Assembly (NCBI GenBank): GCA_030697525.1
Contig: JAUYPW010000017.1
Coordinates: 1-39,184, forward strand
DNA from: a bacterium
GTDB taxonomy: Bacteria > Patescibacteriota > Minisyncoccia > Sungbacterales > HO2-52-23
Direction: 5' to 3'
Length of the DNA stretch: 39,184 nucleotides
Shown one piece after another: positions 31,827-39,184 of this stretch (position 1 is the first letter of the stretch; every line of letters starts with the position of its first letter). The position numbers were made by a program, and so were the translations under genes. The notes below the pieces were generated by a model. It worked only from the letters and a program-made list of their open reading frames with translations, did no database searches and was not told the origin of the DNA.

Positions 31827-32195
31827 ATGCGCTTAACACCCGACAAACGGTTACACTCCAAGGAACATCTGTTGGCAGATGACTTATCACAGATGATGTT
31901 GGAACCAAAAAGATTTGCCGCTTATCTTGGGCTGGCACAGCTGTATCAAGAATCCGATCTGCGTTCATTAGCCAAATATGTTATGCAAAAAGAAAGTTTA
32001 CCATTGGATGCCAGGGGCAAATATTTTTTTGGCGCCGTTAAGGGATTAAGAAAAAAGGCGGGGGCAAAATTAAAAAATACCAAGAAAAAATCTAAAAGAT
32101 TCAAAAAACTAAAAAATAAAAATGTCGGAAATAAAACCCATAGTAAAAGAGCCGGATCAAATTCTGCGAGCGAAAGCCAAGGATCTGCCGATTAA
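31827..32195 (+). CDS. Hypothetical basic protein upstream of def (122 aa)
   Basis: I do not recognise the family. The N-terminal two thirds look like a compact helical domain ('FAAYLGLAQLYQESDLRSLAKYVMQ'). The C-terminal third is a Lys-rich tail ('KLKNTKKKSKRFKKLKNKN') that overlaps def by 74 nt in another frame. TATAGT lies 17 nt upstream of ATG, with no SD. The tail resembles RNA-binding or ribosome-associated tails, but that is inference from charge. The true end could be shorter if a frameshift exists. Confidence 0.6.
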   Translation: MRLTPDKRLHSKEHLLADDLSQMMLEPKRFAAYLGLAQLYQESDLRSLAKYVMQKESLPLDARGKYFFGAVKGLRKKAGAKLKNTKKKSKRFKKLKNKNVGNKTHSKRAGSNSASESQGSAD

Positions 32196-32670
32196 AGATA
32201 TAACCTCGCGTCGTATAAAAGAATTGATCAGCGGTATGAAAAAGGCCTTAAAAAACACTCCCGATGGAGTGGGACTGGCCGCGCCTCAAGTTGGAGAATC
32301 TCTCCGGATTTTTATTGTCTCGGAGGAGGCCGAGGAAATTGACCGTCTGTCCAAAGAAGACTTGTCCTCGGAAGAAAAAGAGGAAAAGCGAAAATCACAC
32401 AAAGAGAGAGACTGGAAATACTATGTTTTTATAAACCCGCTGGTGAAAAACAAGTCCAGGACAAAAGTAGATGGCCCCGAGGGTTGCCTTTCCGTTCCCG
32501 GAAAGTATGGAGATGTCCACCGAATGCAGAAAATAACGGTAGAGGCCCACGACGAGCACGGCAAAAAATTCACTCGTGGAGCTTCCAATTTTTTCGCCCG
32601 AGTAATACAGCATGAGTTAGACCATTTAGAGGGCACTCTCTTTATAGATAAGGCTAAAAATCTAAATTAA
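32122..32670 (+). CDS. def: Peptide deformylase
   Basis: A 182-residue enzyme removing formyl from nascent N-termini. The three motifs are present: 'GVGLAAPQVG', 'EGCLSVPG' and 'QHELDHLEG' (Cys and two His bind the metal). Between motifs 1 and 2 there is a charged insertion of about 25 residues ('RLSKEDLSSEEKEEKRKSHK'), longer than in typical PDF. The stop shares one base with the fmt start (TAATG), matching its pathway partner. Confidence 0.95.
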   Translation: MSEIKPIVKEPDQILRAKAKDLPIKDITSRRIKELISGMKKALKNTPDGVGLAAPQVGESLRIFIVSEEAEEIDRLSKEDLSSEEKEEKRKSHKERDWKYYVFINPLVKNKSRTKVDGPEGCLSVPGKYGDVHRMQKITVEAHDEHGKKFTRGASNFFARVIQHELDHLEGTLFIDKAKNLN

Positions 32671-33629
32671 TGGCTGGGAGGCCGAAAATAATTTTTTGGG
32701 GTACTTCAGAGTTTGCAGTCCCCTCTTTACAGTCACTAGTAAACAGCGGTTACTTAATTTCAGCTGTAATAACAAACCCAGACAAACCAATAGGCAGAAA
32801 ACAAATCTTAACTCCCTCGCCAATAAAGATTACTGCCGAGGAACATAAAATTCCAGTTTACCAGCCGACCAACCTAAAAACCTATAACCTAAAACCTATA
32901 ACCTCTTCGGTGGATTTATTTGTCGTTGCTTCTTACGGAAAAATCATTCCTCTGGAAATCCTACAAAGACCAAAGTATGGAGCTTTAAATATCCACCCCT
33001 CTCTTCTTCCCCGGTGGCGCGGGCCCTCTCCAATTCAGTACACTATTTTATCCGGTGACAAAGAAACCGGTGTGACCATTATGAAAATTGATGAAAAGAT
33101 GGATCATGGGCCAATTCTCGTTGGACGAGAATTGGAAACAACAAAACACAAATTACAAATTACAAAAATACAATACCGTGAACTGCATGATGAATTAGCT
33201 AATTTAGGAGCAAAATTGTTAATAGAAACTCTGCCTAAATATTTAGCTGGAAAAATTAAACCGATTCCGCAAGATGAGTCTAAAGCCACTTATTCCAAAA
33301 TCTTAACAAAAGAAGATGGAAAAATAACTTGGTCAAAGTCAGCCGAAGAAATTGAAAGACAAATACGAGCCTTCGATCCCTGGCCCGGAAGTTGGACTAA
33401 GATAAAATACAAAGACAGAGAATTGAGGATTGTCATTGAAGAGGCCGAGGTACTAAATGAAAACTCTGATAATCCTGCAGGTTTTATTTGGCAGTTGGGA
33501 GGAAATTTGTGTGTACAAACTGGTAAAGGTGTTCTGGCAATAAAAAAACTTAAAATTGAAGGTAAAAATAGTTTAAAAAGTGATGAATTTTTGCGGGGTT
33601 ATTCGGCGGTGTTAAATCATCAACTGTAG
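32670..33629 (+). CDS. fmt: Methionyl-tRNA formyltransferase
   Basis: A 319-residue protein that formylates initiator Met-tRNA. The N-terminal domain contains 'FWGTSEFAVPSL', the catalytic 'LNIHPSLLPRWRGPSPIQ' and 'GVTIMKIDEKMDHGPIL'. The C-terminal domain starts near 'RAFDPWPGSWT'. It is one base overlapped with def; the two enzymes add and remove the formyl group. Confidence 0.96.
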   Translation: MAGRPKIIFWGTSEFAVPSLQSLVNSGYLISAVITNPDKPIGRKQILTPSPIKITAEEHKIPVYQPTNLKTYNLKPITSSVDLFVVASYGKIIPLEILQRPKYGALNIHPSLLPRWRGPSPIQYTILSGDKETGVTIMKIDEKMDHGPILVGRELETTKHKLQITKIQYRELHDELANLGAKLLIETLPKYLAGKIKPIPQDESKATYSKILTKEDGKITWSKSAEEIERQIRAFDPWPGSWTKIKYKDRELRIVIEEAEVLNENSDNPAGFIWQLGGNLCVQTGKGVLAIKKLKIEGKNSLKSDEFLRGYSAVLNHQL

Positions 33630-33646
33630 ACCTATTTTAATATAAG

Positions 33647-33655
33647 TGATATAAT
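33647..33655 (+). promoter_or_regulatory. Extended -10 promoter of the 91-aa gene
   Basis: TGATATAAT is a perfect extended -10. TAGACC 17 nt upstream is a weak -35 that overlaps the fmt stop. A leader of about 60 nt follows. Confidence 0.65.
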
Positions 33656-33721
33656 AGTACTGGTGCTTAGGAGATTTTGTCCATAAATTTCTAACGATCT
33701 TTATAACAAGGAGATGTGATC

Positions 33722-33997
33722 ATGCCCAAATATCCCTTGAGGGGTTGTTTTATCCCTATTAGCAGTTTTTTGATAGGTGAGAGATGTCTTTGTTTATACA
33801 TGGATCCTGGAAAGAAATCTGCAAATTACAGTCTTTACTGGACTGGGGAGGAAAACCCTCTCCAGCACGGAATGACTGATCGCGAAGTTTTTAATATTCT
33901 TTCTAAACTATTGGAAGAGACTGCCACTAACCAGAAGCCAGAAGTTGTGGTCCAACCTAAGGGGATAAGAGGAAACAAAACAAAGAAAGCCAGCTAA
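33722..33997 (+). CDS. Hypothetical small protein (91 aa)
   Basis: ATG 33722 is chosen for its spacing from AAGGAG (7 nt); the track's GTG six bases earlier is too close. The protein has a central 'CLCLYMDPGKKSANYSLYWTGEENPL' and a helix 'TDREVFNILSKLLEE', then a basic tail. I do not recognise it. It has its own promoter and a terminator overlapping its stop, so it is a stand-alone gene. Confidence 0.7.
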   Translation: MPKYPLRGCFIPISSFLIGERCLCLYMDPGKKSANYSLYWTGEENPLQHGMTDREVFNILSKLLEETATNQKPEVVVQPKGIRGNKTKKAS

Positions 33998-34008
33998 CCA
34001 GCTGGCTT

Positions 34009-34009
<1 letters not shown>
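33986..34009. terminator. Bidirectional terminator between the 91-aa gene and tgt
   Basis: AAAGCCAGCT-AACC-AGCTGGCTTT, with a T-run on the plus strand. The hairpin includes the stop codon of the plus gene and touches the tgt stop. Confidence 0.85.
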
Positions 34010-35163
<1,154 letters not shown>

Positions 35164-35171
35164 CTACTGTA

Positions 35172-35205
35172 TCAAAAACCGGCTCACTTGACTAGAGCCG
35201 GTTTT
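35172..35205 (-). terminator. Terminator after the YggU gene
   Basis: On the minus strand AAAACCGGCTC-(9 nt)-GAGCCGGTTTT followed by TGAT. It starts at the YggU stop and precedes tgt by about 20 nt. Confidence 0.85.
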
Positions 35206-35425
35206 AGTTGCCTATTTCAACCATCTTTATCCTGCCTGTTTCCCCTTTTATTATGCTAACTTTAGATTTTGCTACTCCAAAATAATCAGCCAGAACATCT
35301 ATTACTTCTTTATTGGCTTTTCCTTCAATCGGTGGAGATTTAACCGAGACGATATAATTTTGTCCTTCCAATTTTTCAACACCCGCAGTTTTTGCCCGTG
35401 GTTTAACTCTGACCAGTATCCTCAT
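35204..35425 (-). CDS. DUF167/YggU family protein
   Basis: A 73-residue protein matching the small YggU fold: 'RVKPRAKTAGVEKL', 'VKSPPIEGKANKEVIDVLADYFGVAKSKVSIIKGETGRIKMV'. The exact biological role is not established. It overlaps the PPC-domain gene by 4 nt and ends the minus-strand operon. Confidence 0.92.
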   Translation of the reverse strand: MRILVRVKPRAKTAGVEKLEGQNYIVSVKSPPIEGKANKEVIDVLADYFGVAKSKVSIIKGETGRIKMVEIGN

Positions 35426-35841
35426 GTCAATAAATTAAGGCCGATTTCCGCAGAAAATTCTCTGTTCAGTTCCCCGTCTGTGTGTATCAAAAACATCTCA
35501 CAGGTGGCGGCAACGGTAAGTTCTTTCACATGTCCTCCCCAGCATTTCATTTCCTCGTCCGAAAAAACTCCATGCGCGTGGATATATGGCCCCTCCTCAT
35601 GCCAAGAGAGATTGCCCGATAAATTTACTATCTCCAGTTTCTGGTCAAAAGTTTTTTCTGAATATTTTTTAGTATCGGGGTCATAATGCATCAGAATTAC
35701 CCTTCCAACCGCTCCAATGGCCGAAAAATATCCTGATCGAAAATTTTCTTTAGCACAAAAATCACGAAGAGATTCTAATACTTCCTCTCCGCGATCAAAT
35801 CGCAAAAAATATCTTCTTCCATCCTGCAATATTATTTTCAT
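35422..35841 (-). CDS. PPC (DUF296) domain protein
   Basis: A 139-residue single-domain protein. 'FRSGYFSAIGAVGRVILMHYD' followed by 'HAHGVFSDE' and 'WGGHV' is the PPC pattern, with His residues that can bind metal. In plants this domain sits with AT-hooks; bacterial stand-alone forms are usually oligomeric and of unknown role. It is 4 nt from the upstream gene and overlaps yggU by 4 nt. Confidence 0.88.
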   Translation of the reverse strand: MKIILQDGRRYFLRFDRGEEVLESLRDFCAKENFRSGYFSAIGAVGRVILMHYDPDTKKYSEKTFDQKLEIVNLSGNLSWHEEGPYIHAHGVFSDEEMKCWGGHVKELTVAATCEMFLIHTDGELNREFSAEIGLNLLT

Positions 35842-35844
35842 CTA

Positions 35845-36879
35845 TTAATCCCCTTTTAGAAATTTTAGGGTTTCTAAAATCATAAGCGACCACCAGCCTA
35901 TTAAAAGCCCGTACCAAAGCATTAGTTCAATAATATGAGCTCTTCTATCCCAAGACACTGTAAAGTTTTGGGAAGCAATTGTGTAAACCTCCTCCAGTGC
36001 GTCTAGTTTTTCTTTTACTGATTTTCGCCAGTCTTCCACTTTAAATTTCTTGGAAATAAGGTCGTAAAGTCTGGCCCAATACCAATCCCCAATCAATTTT
36101 ATTTCTCTCTCTAGGGCTTGAAATTCGTATATGGACCCCGACCTAACTAATATGGTTTCTTTTAGGGCTTTATTTATTTCATTGGCTTTAAAAAATATCT
36201 TAGCTTTGTCGGGGGCGTGCTCTATTAAACTCGCTACCCGATGCAAACGCTCATCCAAGTCTCTATCCAAAATACGGTAGCGCAAAAGCTGAAGATTGGC
36301 CAACTGGAAAAGCTCAATTGTGGGATCAAACTCTCCCTGCTGGTCAAAAATAAAAGCTCCGTCCCAGTCCACGATAACCATGTCATCTTTAGCATACTTC
36401 AGTTGGGAAGACAGCGTATATTCTATTTCTTTATCATCCAGAGGAATTTTTTCAGATTTGAGCAGACCGGCAATTACAGACTGGTGCTTAAAAAATTGCT
36501 CCGGCTCGCCTTCATAATCGGAAATACCGAAAACTGAATATTCTTCGCTCATCTCATCCACGTTCTTTCCGCCTTGTTTTTTTAAAACCTCGTGACAATA
36601 ATCAATTATTTTATCACGTAGGGAAATAATATCTTCAGAAAAAACGTTTTCCATCCCCATAGTAACTTCCGCTACCAAAAGATCCGGCTCATATGATTTT
36701 ATGGCCAGCTCCCCCTCCCGCCCCTCAATTCTTACTTTACTTTCTTTTACCAAAAATTGAGGCGGCATGGTCGTCTCAAAATAATGCGGCGCGCTCTTTA
36801 CCGTCGGAATCTGCTCTACTTTCCCCTTTTTAACCTTGACGGTTTGGCTTATGACAAAAGATACTAGTTTAGCCTTCAT
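35845..36879 (-). CDS. RMD1/DUF155-like membrane protein
   Basis: A 344-residue protein. The N-terminal half is mixed alpha/beta ('DDMVIVDWDGAFIFD'). The C-terminal part 'FFKANEINKALKETILVRSG...DWYWARLYDLISKKFKVEDW', a coiled segment and a final membrane helix ('LMLWYGLLIGWWSLMIL') recall the RMD1/RMND1 (DUF155) family layout. The match is by pattern only and moderately sure. It heads the operon with the PPC and YggU genes and has a TATAAT 8 nt before ATG. Confidence 0.6.
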   Translation of the reverse strand: MKAKLVSFVISQTVKVKKGKVEQIPTVKSAPHYFETTMPPQFLVKESKVRIEGREGELAIKSYEPDLLVAEVTMGMENVFSEDIISLRDKIIDYCHEVLKKQGGKNVDEMSEEYSVFGISDYEGEPEQFFKHQSVIAGLLKSEKIPLDDKEIEYTLSSQLKYAKDDMVIVDWDGAFIFDQQGEFDPTIELFQLANLQLLRYRILDRDLDERLHRVASLIEHAPDKAKIFFKANEINKALKETILVRSGSIYEFQALEREIKLIGDWYWARLYDLISKKFKVEDWRKSVKEKLDALEEVYTIASQNFTVSWDRRAHIIELMLWYGLLIGWWSLMILETLKFLKGD

Positions 36880-36886
36880 ACTATTA

Positions 36887-36892
36887 ATTATA
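36887..36892 (-). promoter_or_regulatory. -10 box of the RMD1-like gene
   Basis: TATAAT on the minus strand, 7 nt before ATG, implying a leaderless transcript. It lies between this gene and the stop of the 56-aa gene. Confidence 0.6.
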
Positions 36893-36899
36893 CCACACT

Positions 36900-37070
36900 T
36901 TATTTGCTTCTTTTAGTCTTTCCCTCCCACCGACTTGCTCTAAGATTTTTGGGATAATTTTTTAAGCCGGAAACTTGTTTCTGTATACTTTTTTTATATT
37001 TAAATCCGGACGGCGTGCGATAAGCCGGCATACCTTTCCGATTGCCTAACTTGTGGTGATTCTTGGGCAT
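36900..37070 (-). CDS. Small basic protein (56 aa)
   Basis: Below the ORF-track cutoff. It reads MPKNHHKLGNRKGMPAYRTP and ends KTKRSK, with 'RASRWEGKTK' near the end. It is highly basic, like ribosomal or nucleoid-type small proteins, but I do not recognise it. TATAAT is 7 nt before ATG, suggesting its own leaderless transcript. It lies 20 nt upstream of the RMD1-like gene on the same strand. Confidence 0.6.
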   Translation of the reverse strand: MPKNHHKLGNRKGMPAYRTPSGFKYKKSIQKQVSGLKNYPKNLRASRWEGKTKRSK

Positions 37071-37077
37071 TTATTAG

Positions 37078-37083
37078 ATTATA
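37078..37083 (-). promoter_or_regulatory. -10 box of the 56-aa gene
   Basis: TATAAT on the minus strand ends 7 nt before ATG. Confidence 0.55.
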
Positions 37084-37112
37084 CCATATTTAGATGATAT
37101 AATAAATTGCTA

Positions 37113-37383
37113 AGACCGCGGGATACAAACCAGAATCAAGTTTAGAAGCTAAAAAATGAGATGATTTCGCGGCACGACGACGAAGGTGTGTCTTTAGACA
37201 CACCGAGGAGGAGTAACAAAGAAATCAACCATTTTTTAGCTTCCCCAGAGGGCGGGACAATTTTGACTATTCTTCCAGCGTTTCTCGTCGCTCGCGTATC
37301 TAAAGATACGCTTCGCTCCTCGAGCCTTGAATATAGTCAAAATTGTCTCCGCTAAATTGATACTGGTTCGTACCCCGCGGTCT
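37113..37383 (+). repeat. Structured repeat element C
   Basis: A complete copy of about 271 nt. Outer helix 37113-37138 with 37358-37383 (26 positions, three mismatches), differing in sequence from that of B outside ATAC(G)AACCAG. GAAGCTAAAAAATG/CATTTTTTAGCTTC is identical to B. Hairpin GGTGTGTC-TTTA-GACACACC, long helix GACAATTTTGACTAT/ATAGTCAAAATTGTC and hairpin GCGTATC-TAAA-GATACGC all show paired changes against B. The 64-aa ORF read through it is a shadow. It fills the gap between the 56-aa gene and the 60-aa membrane protein. Confidence 0.85.
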
Positions 37384-37419
37384 AATCCACAAAGGTCGCT
37401 AATTAAATAAAAAATCTTT

Positions 37420-37602
37420 ATGGAAAAAACTTGTGGTTGTGCGCATCATAAAGTTATGCCTGTTTTCGTGGTTCTCTTCGGACTCGCCTTCTTATTTCAG
37501 AATCTCGGTTGGTTGAGCCTTGGTTTTGTCAGTATGGCTTGGCCGGTGTTAGTGGTTTTAGCCGGTTTTACCAAGCTAACAAACTGTAAGTGCTGTAAGT
37601 AA
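37420..37602 (+). CDS. Small membrane protein (60 aa, DUF5668-like)
   Basis: An N-terminal 'EKTCGCAHHK', two adjacent hydrophobic segments ('PVFVVLFGLAFLFQNLGWL' and 'GFVSMAWPVLVVLAGFTKL') and a Cys-rich end 'NCKCCK'. The pattern F-G-x-x-F-L-x-x-N-x-x-W...WPxxLxxxG recalls LiaF/DUF5668 membrane modules. The terminal Cys/His pairs might bind metal (inference). There is no SD. A terminator follows. Confidence 0.7.
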   Translation: MEKTCGCAHHKVMPVFVVLFGLAFLFQNLGWLSLGFVSMAWPVLVVLAGFTKLTNCKCCK

Positions 37603-37625
37603 GGCCGCCGAATTATTATCTAGAT

Positions 37626-37658
37626 AAACCACCCCTATTTGGGGGTGGTTTATGTTTA
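37626..37658 (+). terminator. Terminator after the 60-aa membrane protein gene
   Basis: AAACCACCCC-TATTTG-GGGGTGGTTT, followed by ATGTTTATTT. Confidence 0.8.
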
Positions 37659-37659
37659 T

Positions 37660-37688
37660 TTGACTTATGTGCAAAAATATGCTAAAAT
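37660..37688 (+). promoter_or_regulatory. Promoter of the Cys-rich small protein gene
   Basis: TTGACT and TAAAAT are separated by 17 nt. The leader of about 43 nt ends in the AATATCCAAAAAGGAGG motif. Confidence 0.75.
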
Positions 37689-37737
37689 AAGATAAAAGCA
37701 CCTGAATAAATTAATAATATCCAAAAAGGAGGTTTTT

Positions 37738-37995
37738 ATGGATGCGCCTTGTGTCGTGGTAAAGGATTTGAATGACGAGCCGCTGTGCGGATCAGGAGCA
37801 ACCAACGTTATCCATTGCAACGGCCTGAAAGATGTAAACTTTATCTTGCAAACCCTGAAGCCAAAAGAAAGGGTTTGCAAGTTCTGTTGCGCATATCTTG
37901 AGGCCGCCTGCAAAGGAGCAGGCATCGCTCTTGGCAATCCACACACCGTCGGGAACCCGTCCAAAGTCCTCGTCAATGCACTGAAAAGATTTTAA
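37738..37995 (+). CDS. Cys-rich small protein (85 aa)
   Basis: A strong SD (AAAAGGAGG) fixes ATG 37738. Seven or more residues are Cys: 'DAPCVVV', 'EPLCGSG', 'VIHCNGL', 'RVCKFCCAYLEAACKG'. The first half suggests a small treble-clef or zinc-ribbon-like fold, but I do not recognise a family. No signal peptide is present. It is 22 nt upstream of the lipoprotein gene, so they probably share one mRNA. Confidence 0.7.
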   Translation: MDAPCVVVKDLNDEPLCGSGATNVIHCNGLKDVNFILQTLKPKERVCKFCCAYLEAACKGAGIALGNPHTVGNPSKVLVNALKRF

Positions 37996-38017
37996 CCCAT
38001 CAAAAGGGAGGTTCCAG

Positions 38018-39040
38018 ATGCGTACGAATCGTAACCTGTATGTGGCCTTGACCATTGTTTTATTGATTTTCGGTCTTATCTTAGCCTTTGGCGGATGTGG
38101 AAAGAATCCGGGGCTGACAGACCCGCCCACCAAAAACACCCCACCAGAAACTGCTCTCTCAATCCCAAACCACGATTTGTATATGGGAACCATAATCACC
38201 AACCGTTTTTCAATAAACGGCGGAGATGTTGGCTACCATAAAGATTATATCAGCCTGTTTGTGGGTTTGGCCTATATCACAGTTGAAAAGCTGGAAATCA
38301 AGATGTATAGAGATTCAGCTTTCTCGGTATGGGCATTGCCTTACGACAACGTAGTGGCCTCACTGAAAAGGTTTAGCCAATACGGTGGCCTTGGCGGGGC
38401 TTCCCAAACGTCAGAAATTATGACGGATATCTATATACCACCCAAAGTCACTTACTACTTTGAGGTGAAAGTATCCGTTTCTCTGGCTGATTCAAGATCG
38501 TTCTTGAGTATAAAAGTGGATGACCTTGTATTGGAAGAATTCAAACCAGGGAATCCTCCCAAAAGAGATACAGCAATTTTTATCTCTCTGGATACCTCAC
38601 CTGCCTCTTACTCGGTTTCCGGAGGCACGACTAATGCTCCGGGCCCCGTCCTTGTGGTTTCTGCCACAGGACAGCAGGACGTAGAATTCCGCTCTATGGG
38701 ATTTAAATTTGATGGGTCAAACATTTACACCCTTCTCAAATTCACAGTTTGGGATGGAGGTGAAAAAATAGGTGAGGGCGTGTTTGCCGGTTTTCAGAAA
38801 TTTACCAGAGTTAATTTTATCCGGGCCTTTAAAATTCATGGAGAGAGTTATAAATTTATACGAGTGTACTATGACATCTCTCCCACTGGCATTGGATTTC
38901 CGGCAAAACCTGGCGACACTGTCGCCGTAAACTTTGACGGCGATCATCCTGAAAATACAGTCGGTGTTGGATTGGTCACTGCAGACATCATTCACCCCAC
39001 AAGCCCAAGCACCAACGTGTCCAATATTGTAATCAAGTAA
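38018..39040 (+). CDS. Putative lipoprotein (340 aa)
   Basis: The N-terminal hydrophobic segment 'LYVALTIVLLIFGLILAFGGC' ends in a lipobox-like GGC, followed by 'GKNPGLTDPPTKNTPPETA', a Pro/Thr-rich linker. The remainder is beta-rich ('TYYFEVKVSVSLADSRSFLSIKVDDLVLEEF') and resembles extracellular Ig-like adhesin or binding modules, without a family I can name. GGGAGG lies before ATG. It is followed by a terminator. Confidence 0.75.
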   Translation: MRTNRNLYVALTIVLLIFGLILAFGGCGKNPGLTDPPTKNTPPETALSIPNHDLYMGTIITNRFSINGGDVGYHKDYISLFVGLAYITVEKLEIKMYRDSAFSVWALPYDNVVASLKRFSQYGGLGGASQTSEIMTDIYIPPKVTYYFEVKVSVSLADSRSFLSIKVDDLVLEEFKPGNPPKRDTAIFISLDTSPASYSVSGGTTNAPGPVLVVSATGQQDVEFRSMGFKFDGSNIYTLLKFTVWDGGEKIGEGVFAGFQKFTRVNFIRAFKIHGESYKFIRVYYDISPTGIGFPAKPGDTVAVNFDGDHPENTVGVGLVTADIIHPTSPSTNVSNIVIK

Positions 39041-39044
39041 AAAC

Positions 39045-39080
39045 AAAGCCCCGCTCGCGCTTCCCGCAACGGGGCTTTTT
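39045..39080 (+). terminator. Terminator after the lipoprotein gene
   Basis: AAAGCCCCG...CGGGGCTTT with a 16-nt loop and T5. Confidence 0.85.
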
Positions 39081-39086
39081 CATATC

Positions 39087-39114
39087 TTGACTTTATATAT
39101 AAATATGATATAGT
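39087..39114 (+). promoter_or_regulatory. Promoter of the next gene (off window)
   Basis: TTGACT, 16 nt, TATAGT with an extended TGA. The leader of about 60 nt ends in TTTATCCAAAAAGGAGG. Confidence 0.7.
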
Positions 39115-39181
39115 TGACTAAGGTTTAGTCCTTGAAAAAGTTAATAGTTCTCACTCATTTTATCCAAAAAGGAGGTTCTGG

Positions 39182-39184
39182 ATG
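39182..39184 (+). CDS. Start codon of a truncated gene
   Basis: ATG at the last three bases, 8 nt after AAAAAGGAGG. Only the start is visible. The leader resembles that of the Cys-rich gene at 37738, so a similar accessory gene may follow. Confidence 0.6.

Noticed and set aside
37161-37355. 64-aa ORF in element C
   Set aside because: It runs through the paired arms of the structured repeat; the equivalent frame is not open in element B.

Overview
The window looks like a chromosomal segment of a Candidate Phyla Radiation (Patescibacteria) bacterium, most likely on the Parcubacteria side. This is inferred from AT-rich, tightly packed genes with many 4-nt ATGA overlaps, a minimal cell-wall and translation gene set, many starts with no ribosome binding site, dispersed GC-rich palindromes, and TGA used as a stop (so not the Gly-UGA code of Gracilibacteria/Absconditabacteria). 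There is no rRNA gene, so the lineage call is an inference.

Region 1 (1-10.1 kb) is accessory. It opens with the end of a structured repeat (element A). Next comes a four-gene operon with every core part of a ubiquitin-like conjugation pathway: an E2-like protein, a JAB/JAMM isopeptidase, a ThiF/E1-like adenylating enzyme and a small beta-grasp protein ending in Gly. This is the strongest candidate for an undescribed system here. A terminator and tRNA-Lys(TTT) follow. Two nucleotides after the tRNA begins a second cluster: a MoeY/Rv1355c-type ThiF protein, a PaaK-like adenylate-forming ligase, an MIO-type ammonia lyase (HAL/PAL family), a nitroreductase-family protein and a membrane histidine kinase. 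Structured element B sits inside this cluster and element D ends it.

Region 2 (10.2-21.4 kb) is a core housekeeping run: aspS (lacking the GAD domain), scpA, scpB, a D,D-carboxypeptidase, mraY, a 40-residue membrane protein, a terminator, then murD-ftsW-murG-gltX and an EnvC-like M23 peptidase. It links peptidoglycan synthesis and remodelling to chromosome segregation and aminoacylation.

Region 3 (21.3-28.6 kb) holds a XerC/D-type recombinase, a RecB/Cas4-like Fe-S nuclease, a membrane Ada-like protein, rpmA, pyrG, rplI and ctpA, with small hypothetical genes.

Region 4 (28.7-37.1 kb) holds a subtilase with a dockerin-like tail, a complex nested hairpin region, murC, def-fmt, tgt, a YggU-PPC-RMD1-like operon and several small genes. 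Region 5 (37.1-39.2 kb) holds structured element C, a small membrane protein, a Cys-rich small protein and a putative lipoprotein, and ends on the start codon of a further gene.

Two initiation styles coexist. Many core genes have TATAAT-like boxes only about 7-14 nt from the start codon (probably leaderless). Accessory, secreted and small genes have strong AAGGAGG leaders, several sharing a TCCA(A/G)AAAGGAGG motif.
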